Assembly (NCBI GenBank): GCA_035502275.1
Contig: DATJUN010000105.1
Coordinates: forward strand, 65,482 to 129,481
Reading direction: 5' to 3'
Length of the DNA stretch: 64,000 bases
Source: FEN-1191 sp035502275
Lineage (GTDB): Bacteria > Pseudomonadota > Gammaproteobacteria > Steroidobacterales > Steroidobacteraceae
Shown: positions 49,808-59,144 of the stretch, in pieces
Position numbering within the stretch: the first letter of the stretch is position 1
Layout of the letters: each line of letters begins with the position of its first letter
Made by a program: the position numbers and the translations under genes
Notes under the pieces: generated by a model
Told to the model about the DNA's origin: nothing
The model's database searches: none
What the model saw: the letters and a program-made list of their open reading frames with translations, nothing else

Positions 49808-51166
49808 ATGCCGACGGATGACGCGAAGGTGTCTCGCAGAAATCTATTGCAGCAGGCAGCGGCGATCGGCGCGGGCACAGCGGCTGGGCTGCTGGCCGCT
49901 ACCACGCCCACCGCGCACGCACTTGGGGCCCCGGCGATTCATTCCGGCACACAGACAGGCCGCAAGTTTCGTGCGTATGTCGTTCGCACGAACCCTCCCG
50001 GCACGAGCATCCAGGCATCGAATGCGGCGGTCGAGCAGCTGAGCCTCAAGCCGCTCGACGATGATCGGGTGGTCGTGCGCACCGAAGCCTGCCAGGTCTG
50101 CTACACCATCACCGGGCAATCCGTGGGGAACTACCCCATGCCGCGCGCGCTCGGCCACGGCGCCGTCGGGATCGTCGAAGCGGTCGGAGCCAAGGTACAG
50201 CGCGTGCGCGTCGGCGACCGCGTCATCTGCGTGGCGACGCCGGCCTGTGGACAGTGCTACACGTGTCTGCGCGGACGGGCCGACCGTTGCCAGTTTCTGA
50301 GCATCGGATTTCAGCCGTACGCCACGCTGGAAGATGGAACGGATGTCATTCAGCACGACAACGTCTGCGGATTCAGCGAGTTGATGGTCCCGCTGGAGTG
50401 GGCTTGCATACCCGTGCCAACCACCCACCTGTCTTCCGTCGAGCTCGCCATGCTCGCCGATGTCTGTTGTTGCGGACTCGGCACGGTCTTCGGCCAGGCA
50501 CCGGTGCAACAGGGGTCGGACGTCGCCGTCCTGGGCTGCGGCCCGGTGGGTCTGAGCGCGATACAGGGCGCGCGTATCAAGGGTGCTTCCCAGATCATCG
50601 CGATCGATCCCATCAAGGTGCGTCGTGATCTGGCGCTACGGCTCGGCGCAACGGTCGCACTGGATCCCAATGTCGAGGGGATGAATCTGGTGACGAAGGT
50701 TCGCAGCATGTGCGAATTTCCCAATGACCGCAGGGTGGCCGGTGGCCGCGACACCAACTTGATGCACAACAACGCGGGCCCGGACTACGTCATCGAAGCA
50801 GCGGGCGGCGATCTGTTCGCACCCAAGGCCACCGTGGGGCCCGATCCTACCGGCCTTCTCAGCCTGCAGCAGGCGTGGGAGATGTGTTCGGCGGCCGGCC
50901 ATCTGACCACTGTGTCGGCAGGACAGCGTGGCAACTTCTCGGTGCCGGCCGCGCAGTGGTCGAACGGCTCCAAGAGTCATCACTCTGGCAACATGGTGGG
51001 CACGAATGCGCTGCGCGATATCCCTCTCTTCGTGCGTCTTGCAGACAGCGGTCAGTTCGACGCGAAAGCACTGGTGAAGTCGACATTTCCATTGGAACGC
51101 GCAAAGGACGCGCTGCAGATCGTCGCTGACCGGCTGACGATAGCGGCGGTACTGGTGTTCAATTGA
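49808..51166 (+). CDS. Zinc-type medium-chain dehydrogenase with Tat signal (second copy)
   Basis: A 452-residue paralogue of the dehydrogenase at 22727..24205. The signal is KVSRRNLLQQAAAIGAGTAAGLLAATTPTAHA. Structural zinc lobe CGQCYTCLRGRADRC is intact; TEACQVCYTITG gives the catalytic cysteine, GHGAVG stands in place of GHE and LADVCCCGLGTVFG holds the third cysteine ligand. The cofactor loop is LGCGPVGLSAIQGARIKGA followed by aspartate (IAIDPIKV), so NAD is likely. Two paralogues in one window suggest related but distinct substrates, both in the periplasm. Confidence 0.85.
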   Translation: MPTDDAKVSRRNLLQQAAAIGAGTAAGLLAATTPTAHALGAPAIHSGTQTGRKFRAYVVRTNPPGTSIQASNAAVEQLSLKPLDDDRVVVRTEACQVCYTITGQSVGNYPMPRALGHGAVGIVEAVGAKVQRVRVGDRVICVATPACGQCYTCLRGRADRCQFLSIGFQPYATLEDGTDVIQHDNVCGFSELMVPLEWACIPVPTTHLSSVELAMLADVCCCGLGTVFGQAPVQQGSDVAVLGCGPVGLSAIQGARIKGASQIIAIDPIKVRRDLALRLGATVALDPNVEGMNLVTKVRSMCEFPNDRRVAGGRDTNLMHNNAGPDYVIEAAGGDLFAPKATVGPDPTGLLSLQQAWEMCSAAGHLTTVSAGQRGNFSVPAAQWSNGSKSHHSGNMVGTNALRDIPLFVRLADSGQFDAKALVKSTFPLERAKDALQIVADRLTIAAVLVFN

Positions 51167-51215
51167 TGAGCCGCGCCTGCGGCGGCGGCCTGACACGCCA
51201 GGCCCGCATCGCCGG

Positions 51216-51707
51216 CTAGTAGAAGTATCCCCTCGCCACGGCTGTGGCGGCGAACACCATCAGCACCACCAGCCCGGCCTGCAAGTAGCTCACGCGCGCG
51301 AGCTGGGCCGCTGCGCGGATATCCACCGCCACGGCGCGCTTCAGATGGATGCGCCAGCGGATCAGGGTGATCATTGGCCAGATCTCGAGCAGCAGAATGA
51401 CGGCCAGAAGGCCCATCTTCACGTGAAATGGGCGATCGTGAAGATAGTAGGCGCTGCCCTTCTCCAGTCCCCCGAACGCGCGCCACAGCCCGGTCGCGAT
51501 CCATAGCACGGCTGCGACACCCCAGAGAGAGTCCGCGACGAAGACGCGTCCGAGGTTGTCGTTTCCTGTGACGCGGGTAAGCGAATGCGCACGCATCCAG
51601 ATCGCACCCAGGCCGAGTGGGAGTGTGAGCAGATGCAGTGTGGCCACCAGCCAGCGCAAGATCATCGCGGTCAGCCTGGAGCCATGCCTGGGGCGGGCGC
51701 TCATCAT
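51216..51707 (-). CDS. DUF2214 family membrane protein
   Basis: A 163-residue membrane protein with four hydrophobic helices (ILRWLVATLHLLTLPLGLGAIWMRA; VFVADSLWGVAAVLWIATGLWRAFGG; HVKMGLLAVILLLEIWPMITLIRW; LQAGLVVLMVFAATAVARGYFY). The layout and the blocks around LHDRPFHVKMGL fit the DUF2214 group. Unknown function. It converges with the dehydrogenase. Confidence 0.78.
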   Translation of the reverse strand: MMSARPRHGSRLTAMILRWLVATLHLLTLPLGLGAIWMRAHSLTRVTGNDNLGRVFVADSLWGVAAVLWIATGLWRAFGGLEKGSAYYLHDRPFHVKMGLLAVILLLEIWPMITLIRWRIHLKRAVAVDIRAAAQLARVSYLQAGLVVLMVFAATAVARGYFY

Positions 51708-51801
51708 AGCTGCCGCCGGCCAATCCCGCTAACTTGCCCCGCGCCAGCTCTGGCAGCATGCTAGTGAGCTGAGCGGACGCCGACGGTTGAGGAGTATCGC
51801 G

Positions 51802-52833
51802 ATGCGTATGCGTGTCGTTCCGGCGGGCGTGGCCACGGCGTTCGCGGTGCTTGCGCTGGGGGCGACGGCTGTGACAGCGCGGCGGGCAGACGCCGCATCG
51901 TCCCAGAGCTGCGATCGCGTCTGTCTCGAGGGCTTCGTCGACCGGTATCTGGACGCGCTCCTCGCACACGACCCTGCACGCCTGCCGGTTACCAGGGACG
52001 TTAAATTCACCGAGAACGGGCAGCGGCTCGAGCTGGGCGACGGACTGTGGCGGACGATGACCGCCAAGGGCAGCTACCGCATGGTGGTGGCCGATACGGC
52101 GGCCGGTCACGTCGCGTTTCTCGGTTCCATCCGCGAGGCCGGCATGCCGGCCATGCTGGCGCTGCACCTCGCCGTTCGCAACCATCGCATCGCGCAGATC
52201 GAGACGCTCGTGCAGCGCAGCGACAAGTCGGCGCTGGGCTTCGAAAAGCTGGGCTACGCGTGGACCACGCCGATTGCCCCGGCCGAGCGTATGTCACGAA
52301 GTGAGCTCGTGCGCATTGCAAACATGTATTTCTCGGGCATGCAGCAGAATGACGGCAAGGGCGTCTATCCCTTCGCCAAGGATTGCAACCGCATCGAGAA
52401 CGGCACCTTCACGACGAACGTACCGACTCCTCCGGGCCAAACGCGGCCCGACCCCAGCAGCGCCAATATGTATTCGGCGCAGTGGAGCTGCATGGAGCAG
52501 TTCAAGTCCGGTCTTCTGCACTTCGTAACCCGCATCCGCGACAGGAGGTTCGTCGCGGCCGATCCGGAACGAGGGCTCGTATTCAGCTTCATCTTCTTTG
52601 ATCATTCGGCCGGAGCCACGCGCACATTCCAAACGCCCGATGGCCGCACGGTCACTGCCGGACCGCGCCAGCCCTGGACCTGGGAGCTTGCAGAGGCCTT
52701 TCAGATCGAGCACGGAAAGCTTCACCAGATCATGGCGATCATGAACCACGTCGAATACGGCATGAACTCGGGCTGGAGCACGTGGGAGCAAGGTCGCTCC
52801 AGTCGCGCAAGATATGTGGGGGAGCCCTACTGA
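51802..52833 (+). CDS. Exported protein with NTF2-like domains
   Basis: A 343-residue protein with signal (VVPAGVATAFAVLALGATAVTA). The first half resembles a SnoaL/NTF2-type fold (SQSCDRVCLEGFVDRYLDALLAHDPARLPVTRDVKFTENGQRLELGDGLW) and the second repeats the logic (LVRIANMYFSGMQQNDGKGVYPFAKDCNRIENGTFTTN). Three cysteines are conserved in appearance. This pattern recurs in proteins annotated only as hypothetical. Its stop overlaps the open frame of the downstream lipoprotein gene. Confidence 0.68.
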   Translation: MRMRVVPAGVATAFAVLALGATAVTARRADAASSQSCDRVCLEGFVDRYLDALLAHDPARLPVTRDVKFTENGQRLELGDGLWRTMTAKGSYRMVVADTAAGHVAFLGSIREAGMPAMLALHLAVRNHRIAQIETLVQRSDKSALGFEKLGYAWTTPIAPAERMSRSELVRIANMYFSGMQQNDGKGVYPFAKDCNRIENGTFTTNVPTPPGQTRPDPSSANMYSAQWSCMEQFKSGLLHFVTRIRDRRFVAADPERGLVFSFIFFDHSAGATRTFQTPDGRTVTAGPRQPWTWELAEAFQIEHGKLHQIMAIMNHVEYGMNSGWSTWEQGRSSRARYVGEPY

Positions 52834-53957
52834 CACAGCCCCCCGACCCCTCCTCGAGACGCCTCTGGCCGCTGAGCGTTGGATTGATCCTGGCGCTTCT
52901 GAGCGGGTGTATCCCCTCGCGCCCACAGGCACCACCTTCCCGGGCCGTGGTCCAGGGTCGTGCTCTGATCGATGCCGCGCTTCCCGCCAGCCTCCCCGAC
53001 CGCAATGGCTGGGCAGTGGATCTGTCCAGTGTATTCAGCGCACTCGATCTACCCCCCACGCGCCAGCACGTCTGCGCGGTCGTCGCGGTGGCCGAGCAGG
53101 AGTCCGGCCTGAGCGTCGATCCGGTAATCCCAGGGCTCGGGCAGATTGCCTGGCGCGAGATTGACAAAGACGCCGCCCATGCGGGCATACCCGGTCCGGT
53201 GGTACATGAGGTTCTGAAGCTCAAGTCGCGTGATGGCCTGACGTATGCGCGACGAATCGATACGGCACGCACGGAGAAGGAGCTCAGCCAGATCTACGAA
53301 GACTTCACCGGCAGCATTCCACTCGGGCGCACACTGTTTGCCAGCTGGAATCCCGTGCGCACACGAGGTCCCATGCAGGTCAACGTCGCCTTTGCGCACA
53401 AGTACCAGGCCGAGCGGCCCTATCCTTACCCGCTGAAGGGCGATCTGGATGACGAGCTCTTTACGCGCCGCGCAAGCCTGTATTTCGGCACCGCGCATCT
53501 GTTGGCCTATTCCGCACCCTACGACAGCTACCTCTATCGCTTTGCCGACTACAACGCCGGACAGTTCTCCAGTCGCAACGCCGCCTTTCAACACGCGCTG
53601 TCGGTGGCCGCCGGCGTGCCCGTCGTGCAGGACGGAGCGCTGGTGGTGCCAAACGCGCCGATATCGCAGCCCAGCGACACCGAGCGGGTGGCGCGCAGGC
53701 TCGCTGCGCGGCTCAGGCTCGACACGGTCCAGATCCACGCCGCCCTGATGCAGGACCGTGACGCGTCGTTTCAGGACACGGATCTGTATCGTCGGGTCTT
53801 CGAGCTCGCGGCGCGCGCCGGTGCGCGACGACTACCGAGAGCCAGCGTACCGCACATCGACCTGCAGGGGCCAAAACTGCACACGCGGCTGACCACCGCG
53901 TGGTACGCACAGCGTGTGCAGGGTCGCTTCGAGCGCTGCCTGGCACGAGTGCACTGA
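52782..53957 (+). CDS. DUF1615 lipoprotein
   Basis: A protein of about 391 residues. Its membrane part, LWPLSVGLILALLSGC, places a lipobox cysteine at about residue 43 when GTG 52782 is used; CTG at 52830 is an alternative that would give a normal short signal and less overlap with the previous gene. The DUF1615 body includes ALIDAALPASLPDRNGWAVDLSSVFSALDLPPTRQHVCAVVAVAEQESGL and WNPVRTRGPMQVNVAFAHKYQ. The fold looks like a lytic enzyme (AVAEQESG glutamate); activity is unproven. Confidence 0.78.
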   Translation: MGARSLQSRKICGGALLTQPPDPSSRRLWPLSVGLILALLSGCIPSRPQAPPSRAVVQGRALIDAALPASLPDRNGWAVDLSSVFSALDLPPTRQHVCAVVAVAEQESGLSVDPVIPGLGQIAWREIDKDAAHAGIPGPVVHEVLKLKSRDGLTYARRIDTARTEKELSQIYEDFTGSIPLGRTLFASWNPVRTRGPMQVNVAFAHKYQAERPYPYPLKGDLDDELFTRRASLYFGTAHLLAYSAPYDSYLYRFADYNAGQFSSRNAAFQHALSVAAGVPVVQDGALVVPNAPISQPSDTERVARRLAARLRLDTVQIHAALMQDRDASFQDTDLYRRVFELAARAGARRLPRASVPHIDLQGPKLHTRLTTAWYAQRVQGRFERCLARVH

Positions 53958-53997
53958 AGGCTGGGCTCTGCGGCGGTGCTGCGCGGCTGGTCGCCGC

Positions 53998-55212
53998 TCA
54001 CGATCGCTCGAAGCGCGCCAGGGTCTCGACGTGCTGGGTATAGGGCATCAGATTGAACGCGCTCAGTGCTGCCAGGCGCAGACGACCGTGCGCCAGCAGC
54101 CGCCCCACATCGCGCAACAGCGACCCCAGATCGCAGCTCACATACAGCAAGCGCTGCGGCGGCTGAGCCGCCAGATGCTGCGCGAGCGGCTCATCGAGCC
54201 CCTTGCGCGGCGGATCCACGATGACGACGTCGGCGCCCGCCGTGACATCGATGGCCGTGGATGCCGGCCCCGCCAGCACGCTGACCCTCGCCCGCGCGGA
54301 TGGATCGAGTTCGGCGAGGCCCATCGCAAGGCCCTGCAATGACTGGGGGCTGACTTCGTTCAGGCGCAGCTCCTGCAGCTGCCCCAGTAGTGAGAAGCCG
54401 ATGGCGCCCACGCCAGCGTAAAGCTCCGCAAGGCGCGCCCCGCTCGGGACCTGGCGGCGAAGCTCATCGATGATGTGGCCGGCGATCTCGAGATTGCTCT
54501 GACCGAACGCCCCCGGTGGGTAATGCACGTTGGCGCCGCCGAAGCTCTCGACGACGCTCGCAGGACCTGCGATGCGCTCGAAGAGCGAACCGAGGATGGC
54601 ATTGCCGCGCTCACGGTGGCTGTTGAACCAGAGGCTGTGCAGCTCGCTGCCGAGTCGCTCGCGGATGAGCGCAAGGGCCGGGGCGAGCGGATCCGCCGTT
54701 TCACTGTTCGCGACCAGTACCACCTGCGCGCTCTGCGAGCGACGTTCGATCACTACCTGCAGGTAGCGGGCGAGTCCCTGATGAGCGGCGTCCGAGTACA
54801 GCGGTACCTGCGCATCGTTCAGCGACTCTCTGACCGTCTGTGCGACGCGGTTGATCAGGGGGTGATGCACGCGGCACTCGGGTACATGGACGAGGCGGTG
54901 ACTGCCTTCCTGGAACAGACCGATCTTGGTCGAGCCGATCCGGCCGCGAATCGCAAGCCGCGCGCGCAGGCGGAAGGCCGCGATCGGGCCATCGACGAGC
55001 GGCACGCGCGTCAGACCGTGCGCTTGGGCGAGCTGCGCGAGTGCCGCGGCTGCCGGGGCAGCGATACCGGCAGCGCCGTAGCGTGGGCAGGCACTGCAGG
55101 GCGGGCGATGCGGGCATGGGGCCAGTGCCAAGCGGGAGCGCGCCCCCCGATCACGCCCGCCAGCCAGCAAATCTGCGCCCTCGCCCTGCATCCGCTGCCA
55201 TCCGCGGCTCAT
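53998..55212 (-). CDS. RNA (uracil-C5) methyltransferase, RumA/TrmA-like
   Basis: A protein of about 404 residues. A cysteine cluster for a 4Fe-4S centre (CPHRPPCSACPRYG, with PECRVHHP later) is at the N-terminus. The methyltransferase core has AELYAGVGAIGFSL (SAM loop), DVVIVDPPRKGLDEPL and LLYVSCDLGSLLRD with the catalytic cysteine. This fits RlmD/TrmA-type enzymes. The start is uncertain: ATG at 55242 would overlap the divergent gene at 55235, ATG 55212 is used here and 55191 is also possible. No TRAM domain is visible before the cluster. Confidence 0.85.
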   Translation of the reverse strand: MSRGWQRMQGEGADLLAGGRDRGARSRLALAPCPHRPPCSACPRYGAAGIAAPAAAALAQLAQAHGLTRVPLVDGPIAAFRLRARLAIRGRIGSTKIGLFQEGSHRLVHVPECRVHHPLINRVAQTVRESLNDAQVPLYSDAAHQGLARYLQVVIERRSQSAQVVLVANSETADPLAPALALIRERLGSELHSLWFNSHRERGNAILGSLFERIAGPASVVESFGGANVHYPPGAFGQSNLEIAGHIIDELRRQVPSGARLAELYAGVGAIGFSLLGQLQELRLNEVSPQSLQGLAMGLAELDPSARARVSVLAGPASTAIDVTAGADVVIVDPPRKGLDEPLAQHLAAQPPQRLLYVSCDLGSLLRDVGRLLAHGRLRLAALSAFNLMPYTQHVETLARFERS

Positions 55213-55234
55213 GGATGGCCGGCATAATAGCCCC

Positions 55235-55852
55235 ATGCCCACGACATCGCTGTTCGCGACCCAGGTTTACCGCTCGGCGCTGCGCGCGCGCGGCGTCCAG
55301 GCACTCAATGCGCAATTGCTGCGCGAGATCAGGCAGCTACGCCTCGATGATGCGGCTGGCCGACGCTGGTCGGCACGCAATTATCCGGGCGGGTTCACCT
55401 CCTACGGATCGGCCAGCCGGCTGCATCGCCTGTCTCCGACCTTCGGCACGCTCGAGCGTCAGCTGACGCCGCATCTGCGCGCTTACTGCAGAGCCCTGGA
55501 ATTCGACCTCGAAGGACGCAAACTGTCGATGACCGATTGCTGGGCCAACATCATGCCGCGGGGCGTCGTGCATGGCCTGCATCTGCATCCGCTCTCCACT
55601 ATCAGCGGCACGTATTACGTCCAGGTCCCAAGGGGCGCGGCGGGGCTCAAATTCGAAGATCCGCGCCTCGCACGCATGATGGCGGCGCCCCCTCGGCGCG
55701 CTGACTGCCGGAAGGACAACCGGCCCTGGGTCATCTTCGAGGCGCGCGCCGGCCATGTGGTGCTGTTCGAGAGCTGGCTGCGTCATGAGGTGCCGGCGTA
55801 TGCGGCCGCAGGCGAACGCGTGAGCGTGAGCTTCAACTACAGCTGGTTTTGA
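55235..55852 (+). CDS. TIGR02466 family, putative 2OG-Fe(II) oxygenase
   Basis: A 205-residue protein. ATG 55235 (MPTTSLFATQVYRSALR) is the typical family start. The core GLHLHPLSTISGTYYVQVPRGAAGLKFEDPR and GHVVLFESWLRHEVPAYAAAGERVSVSFNYSWF holds a histidine-rich iron site and the late arginine for oxoglutarate, so it is probably an oxygenase. It is divergent from the RNA methyltransferase with overlapping 5' ends. Substrate unknown. Confidence 0.83.
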   Translation: MPTTSLFATQVYRSALRARGVQALNAQLLREIRQLRLDDAAGRRWSARNYPGGFTSYGSASRLHRLSPTFGTLERQLTPHLRAYCRALEFDLEGRKLSMTDCWANIMPRGVVHGLHLHPLSTISGTYYVQVPRGAAGLKFEDPRLARMMAAPPRRADCRKDNRPWVIFEARAGHVVLFESWLRHEVPAYAAAGERVSVSFNYSWF

Positions 55853-55946
55853 GCACAGCGCGTCGGCCCATCAGTTGCCGGACTGACCCGTTGTGCCAGG
55901 CTATGGGGTGCCGCAGCGTCTCTCGCGACCCGGGCCTGCGTTCGGA

Positions 55947-57986
55947 TTACGTTTCATCGGGCGTCGGGCCGAAATCCGGCGGCGGCCGGCGATGCCGGGT
56001 CGCGGCTTCGTACGCGGAAGCGATGCGAACGAGCACCCCCTCCTCAAAGGGACGCGCAATGAAATCCACGCCGACGGGCAGCGCGGCCCGGATCGGCCCC
56101 ACCAGACGAGTGCCCCCATTCGCCTCGCGCTCGCGATCCCAAACCTCGGTCGTAAAGCCGGCCGGCACGGTAATCACCGGGAAGCCCTGTTGCCCGAAGA
56201 GTGACCAGCCGATAGGCGAGCGGCCAGCCACAGTCGGTTCCCGCGGTGCCGTCAGCTTTCGCGGCGGTACCGTGGACATTGGCGAAACCAGGGCGTCGAG
56301 CTGCTGCTCCTGCATGCACTGCAGGAACATATTCTGCAGCGCGAAGCGGCTCTGAAGTCGCGCGGCGGTATCCAGCCCGGTGGCGCGCTCGGCGCCCTCG
56401 AGAATACGCGTGCGGTCCGGGAAATTCGGATCCTGATAAAACCTCGCCTTTGTGATCAGGTCGGCCATGTTCTTGATGCTGCCATCGCCGCGCTCGAGCA
56501 AATACCGGTCCATCATGTATTTGCTTTCGCCTTCGACAGCTGCAGTCTTCAGGCTGCGCAGCGAGAGGGCCGGCGGGACGCGGGTCGGGTCAGAGTACAT
56601 CTCCAGAAGCGTGGCGGTTTGATCCGATTGCGCGTGACCCCTGTCGTCGACCGGGAACAGCTCCGGGTGATCGTGCGCAAATGCGCTGTTCAGCAGCTCC
56701 GGACCGAGGCGGGATATACAGCGTTGGAATAATGCGCCCTCCGGTCCCGGATCAACGATGGTTGCCCCGAGCTCACGCAGGTCTTCGATGGCGCGCTCGA
56801 CGATCGCGATGCTTTCTTCGTCGGCTATCGAAAAGAGCTTTCTCGACATGTACTCACGGACTACTCCGATCCGCACGCCATCCAGTCGGCCGGCGGTTGC
56901 GAGGCTGGCGTAAGGCTGTGCCGGCATGCGACCGGCGCTGAAGGCGGTCAGCTCGTCCGCTGGATCGTAGCCGGCGATGACGTCCAGTATCTCTGCCGCG
57001 TCCTGCACACTGCGACAGATGGGGCCGGTACGCATGCTCAAGCCCGTGCCCATCATGCCCTTGCGGCTGACCAGCTCCTCGGTGGGCGCCAGTCCTACCA
57101 GGCTGTTAACCGATGCCGGCCACCGGATCGAGACCACCGTTTCCTCCCCGATGGCGCAGGTCACGAGGTTCGCCGCCACCGCCGTCGCCGACCCGGCGCT
57201 GGACATGCCTGGCTCGCGCTCCGTGTCGTACGGATTGCAGAACGTGCCGCCAAAGGCACTACGCGCCCCATCGGTGGCGCACTCGGCGAGATTGGCCTTG
57301 GCAAGAATAATCGCGCCCGCCGCCCTCAGTCGTTTCACAAAGGTCGCATCTTCCGGCGGGCGGTCATTGGCATAGAAGGCATCTGCACCGGAGGTCGTGC
57401 GCATATCAAACGTGTCGAACTGGTCTTTGATCGCCATCACGACACCGTGCAGGGGGCCAATGAGGCTGCCGGTGCGCTGGAAGTGCCGGTCCTGCGCGGC
57501 GGCGACCTGCAGCGCGTCAGGCATCGTCGGGTCGCTGTCCACGGGATCGGTCATGCTGCGCGCCTTGCGCTCGTCAAAGCCCCAGGCCCTGCGCGAGGCC
57601 GGCCGCAGATTCAGCGTGCAGAGGGCATTGATCTGCCCGGCGTGCGCTATGGTCGTAATGGGACCAAGAATGCCCAGCGGCTGTTTGACACAGACCCCGT
57701 TGTAAGCCCTGATCCGTTTCAGGTAGCGCTCGACGAGACCCACACTCGTGACCTTGCGGGCGAGGATTGCCCGCTGGATATCGCGGATCGAGGCCTCCTC
57801 CAGATGAAAACCGGGGCGCCCGGGTATTTCCGGCGCCTTCGATCGAGTGAGCTCTGGCGAGGGCTGCTGCACCGGGACCGGCTCGGCAGCGCGGGAGGTT
57901 TCAGCGACGGCCGAACCGATCGTGCCGGCGAGCGACAATTGAACCGCTTCCGTCAACAAGCGGCGTCGCGAGATCGGGCGATCCAT
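55947..57986 (-). CDS. Amidase signature enzyme with Tat signal
   Basis: A 679-residue amidase (AS family). Signal: PISRRRLLTEAVQLSLAGTIGSAVA, a twin-arginine type. Active-site pieces: AIKDQFDT (lysine), PGMSSAGSATAVAANLV (cis-serine) and EETVVSIRWPAS (nucleophile serine), where the common TGGSIR is VVSIR. The middle and C-terminal parts are full length. It is thus probably an active periplasmic amide hydrolase, with unknown substrate. It is preceded by an intergenic gap and the FMN reductase gene on the same strand. Confidence 0.87.
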   Translation of the reverse strand: MDRPISRRRLLTEAVQLSLAGTIGSAVAETSRAAEPVPVQQPSPELTRSKAPEIPGRPGFHLEEASIRDIQRAILARKVTSVGLVERYLKRIRAYNGVCVKQPLGILGPITTIAHAGQINALCTLNLRPASRRAWGFDERKARSMTDPVDSDPTMPDALQVAAAQDRHFQRTGSLIGPLHGVVMAIKDQFDTFDMRTTSGADAFYANDRPPEDATFVKRLRAAGAIILAKANLAECATDGARSAFGGTFCNPYDTEREPGMSSAGSATAVAANLVTCAIGEETVVSIRWPASVNSLVGLAPTEELVSRKGMMGTGLSMRTGPICRSVQDAAEILDVIAGYDPADELTAFSAGRMPAQPYASLATAGRLDGVRIGVVREYMSRKLFSIADEESIAIVERAIEDLRELGATIVDPGPEGALFQRCISRLGPELLNSAFAHDHPELFPVDDRGHAQSDQTATLLEMYSDPTRVPPALSLRSLKTAAVEGESKYMMDRYLLERGDGSIKNMADLITKARFYQDPNFPDRTRILEGAERATGLDTAARLQSRFALQNMFLQCMQEQQLDALVSPMSTVPPRKLTAPREPTVAGRSPIGWSLFGQQGFPVITVPAGFTTEVWDREREANGGTRLVGPIRAALPVGVDFIARPFEEGVLVRIASAYEAATRHRRPPPDFGPTPDET

Positions 57987-58077
57987 GGTTATCCCCCTTC
58001 TTATTGGTAGTGCGCAGCCGCGGCAGAGGGGATTATCGAAGCGCGAATCGCGGCTCGCAACCGCGTACCGAGGAGAG

Positions 58078-58668
58078 CTACGTTCCGGCAGGTAATTCAG
58101 CCCGGGCGCTCTTCAAGGCTCTCACCCACCACATCAGGTCCTGCAGCATCGATTGAGCGGCGGGCTCCAGGTGCGGCATATCGGCAAAGGTCTTCCCCTG
58201 CATGAACATCCCGATGAAGTCTGCGCCTCCGATGTGCACGGCGGAGCGCGTCGGTGCCATCTGCAGCTCGATGTTGACCAGCCGAAGCTGCTCTATGGCC
58301 CGCGCTGCGCCGACACCGCCATAGCCAACATAGGCGGCCGGTTTGTGGTTGAACTCCTTATAGGCATAGTCGAGCGCATTCTTCAGAACCGCGGGAATGC
58401 CGTGGTTGTATTCCGCCGTCACGAAGATAAAGCCATCCATCGCGGCCACCTTGCGCCCCCAATGCCGCGCTACTTCATCTTTCGGCGCTGCCCACAAGGG
58501 GGAGGTCGGCTCGTCAAAAAATGGCATCGGATATTGCCGAAGATCCAGCAACTCGGCATCCAGGTCTCCGCGGGCGGCAGCGATGCCGTGTATCCAGGCT
58601 GCGGCCTTATCCCCGAAGCGCCCCTCGCGCGTCGTGGCGATGACGATCCCGACCCGTGGTTTGTTCAT
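58078..58668 (-). CDS. NADPH-dependent FMN reductase family protein
   Basis: A 196-residue flavodoxin-like reductase. VGIVIATTREGRFGDKAAAWI is the phosphate-binding opening; YNHGIPAVLKNALDYAYKEFNHKPAAYVGYGGVGAARAIEQLR is the core shared with ArsH/azoreductase-like members. It probably reduces FMN or quinones with NADPH. It is divergent from the HxlR gene, and the gap holds a clear inverted repeat; HxlR-type regulators commonly control such neighbours. Confidence 0.9.
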   Translation of the reverse strand: MNKPRVGIVIATTREGRFGDKAAAWIHGIAAARGDLDAELLDLRQYPMPFFDEPTSPLWAAPKDEVARHWGRKVAAMDGFIFVTAEYNHGIPAVLKNALDYAYKEFNHKPAAYVGYGGVGAARAIEQLRLVNIELQMAPTRSAVHIGGADFIGMFMQGKTFADMPHLEPAAQSMLQDLMWWVRALKSARAELPAGT

Positions 58669-58682
58669 AGACGTCCTCGAAT

Positions 58683-58715
58683 GTCACACGAACATTTTGT
58701 GTGTGACGCTATAAT
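58683..58715 (+). promoter_or_regulatory. HxlR operator and promoter candidate
   Basis: GTCACAC (58683..58689) and GTGTGAC (58701..58707) form a perfect 7-base inverted repeat with an 11-base spacer. TATAAT (58710..58715) follows and reads towards the HxlR gene. The repeat overlaps the place of the -35 box, so binding would shut the promoter. The site also lies 15 bases before the FMN reductase start. Confidence 0.6.
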
Positions 58716-58750
58716 GAGGCCTGCAGCCAAAGGCACAAGAAGGCACAGAT

Positions 58751-59131
58751 TTGAGCGGCACGCACAATTCTGTTCGTAGGATCGACAGGTCGCACGAAAA
58801 CTGTCGCGCCACGGCCGAAACGCTCGATCGCATCGGCGACAAGTGGACGGTGTTGGTCGTGGGGGTACTTGAGCAGGGACCGCTGCGCTACAACGAGGTC
58901 CGGCGCGCGATCGACGGAATTTCGCAGCGCATGCTGACGTTGACGCTGAAGAGCCTCGAGCGCGACGGATTCGTCACACGTACCGTATATCCAACGATTC
59001 CTCCGCGGGTTGACTACGAGCTGACGGAGCTGGGTCGAAACCTGATGGTGCCACTTCGATCCCTGCAGGAATGGGCCATCAAACACCGCTCTGCGATCCT
59101 GGCGGCCAGAAGGAGATTCGCGGACCGGTGA
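58751..59131 (+). CDS. HxlR family transcriptional regulator
   Basis: A 126-residue winged-helix regulator: CRATAETLDRIGDKWTVLVVGVLEQGPLRYNEVRRAIDGISQRMLTLTLKSLERDGFVTRTVYPTIPPRVDYELTELG is the full HxlR domain, including the N-terminal cysteine often used as a redox or aldehyde sensor. The start appears to be TTG at 58751. It is divergent from the FMN reductase gene and is likely its regulator, probably responding to quinones or aldehydes. Confidence 0.92.
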   Translation: MSGTHNSVRRIDRSHENCRATAETLDRIGDKWTVLVVGVLEQGPLRYNEVRRAIDGISQRMLTLTLKSLERDGFVTRTVYPTIPPRVDYELTELGRNLMVPLRSLQEWAIKHRSAILAARRRFADR

Positions 59132-59144
59132 ACGCGCTGCGGGA

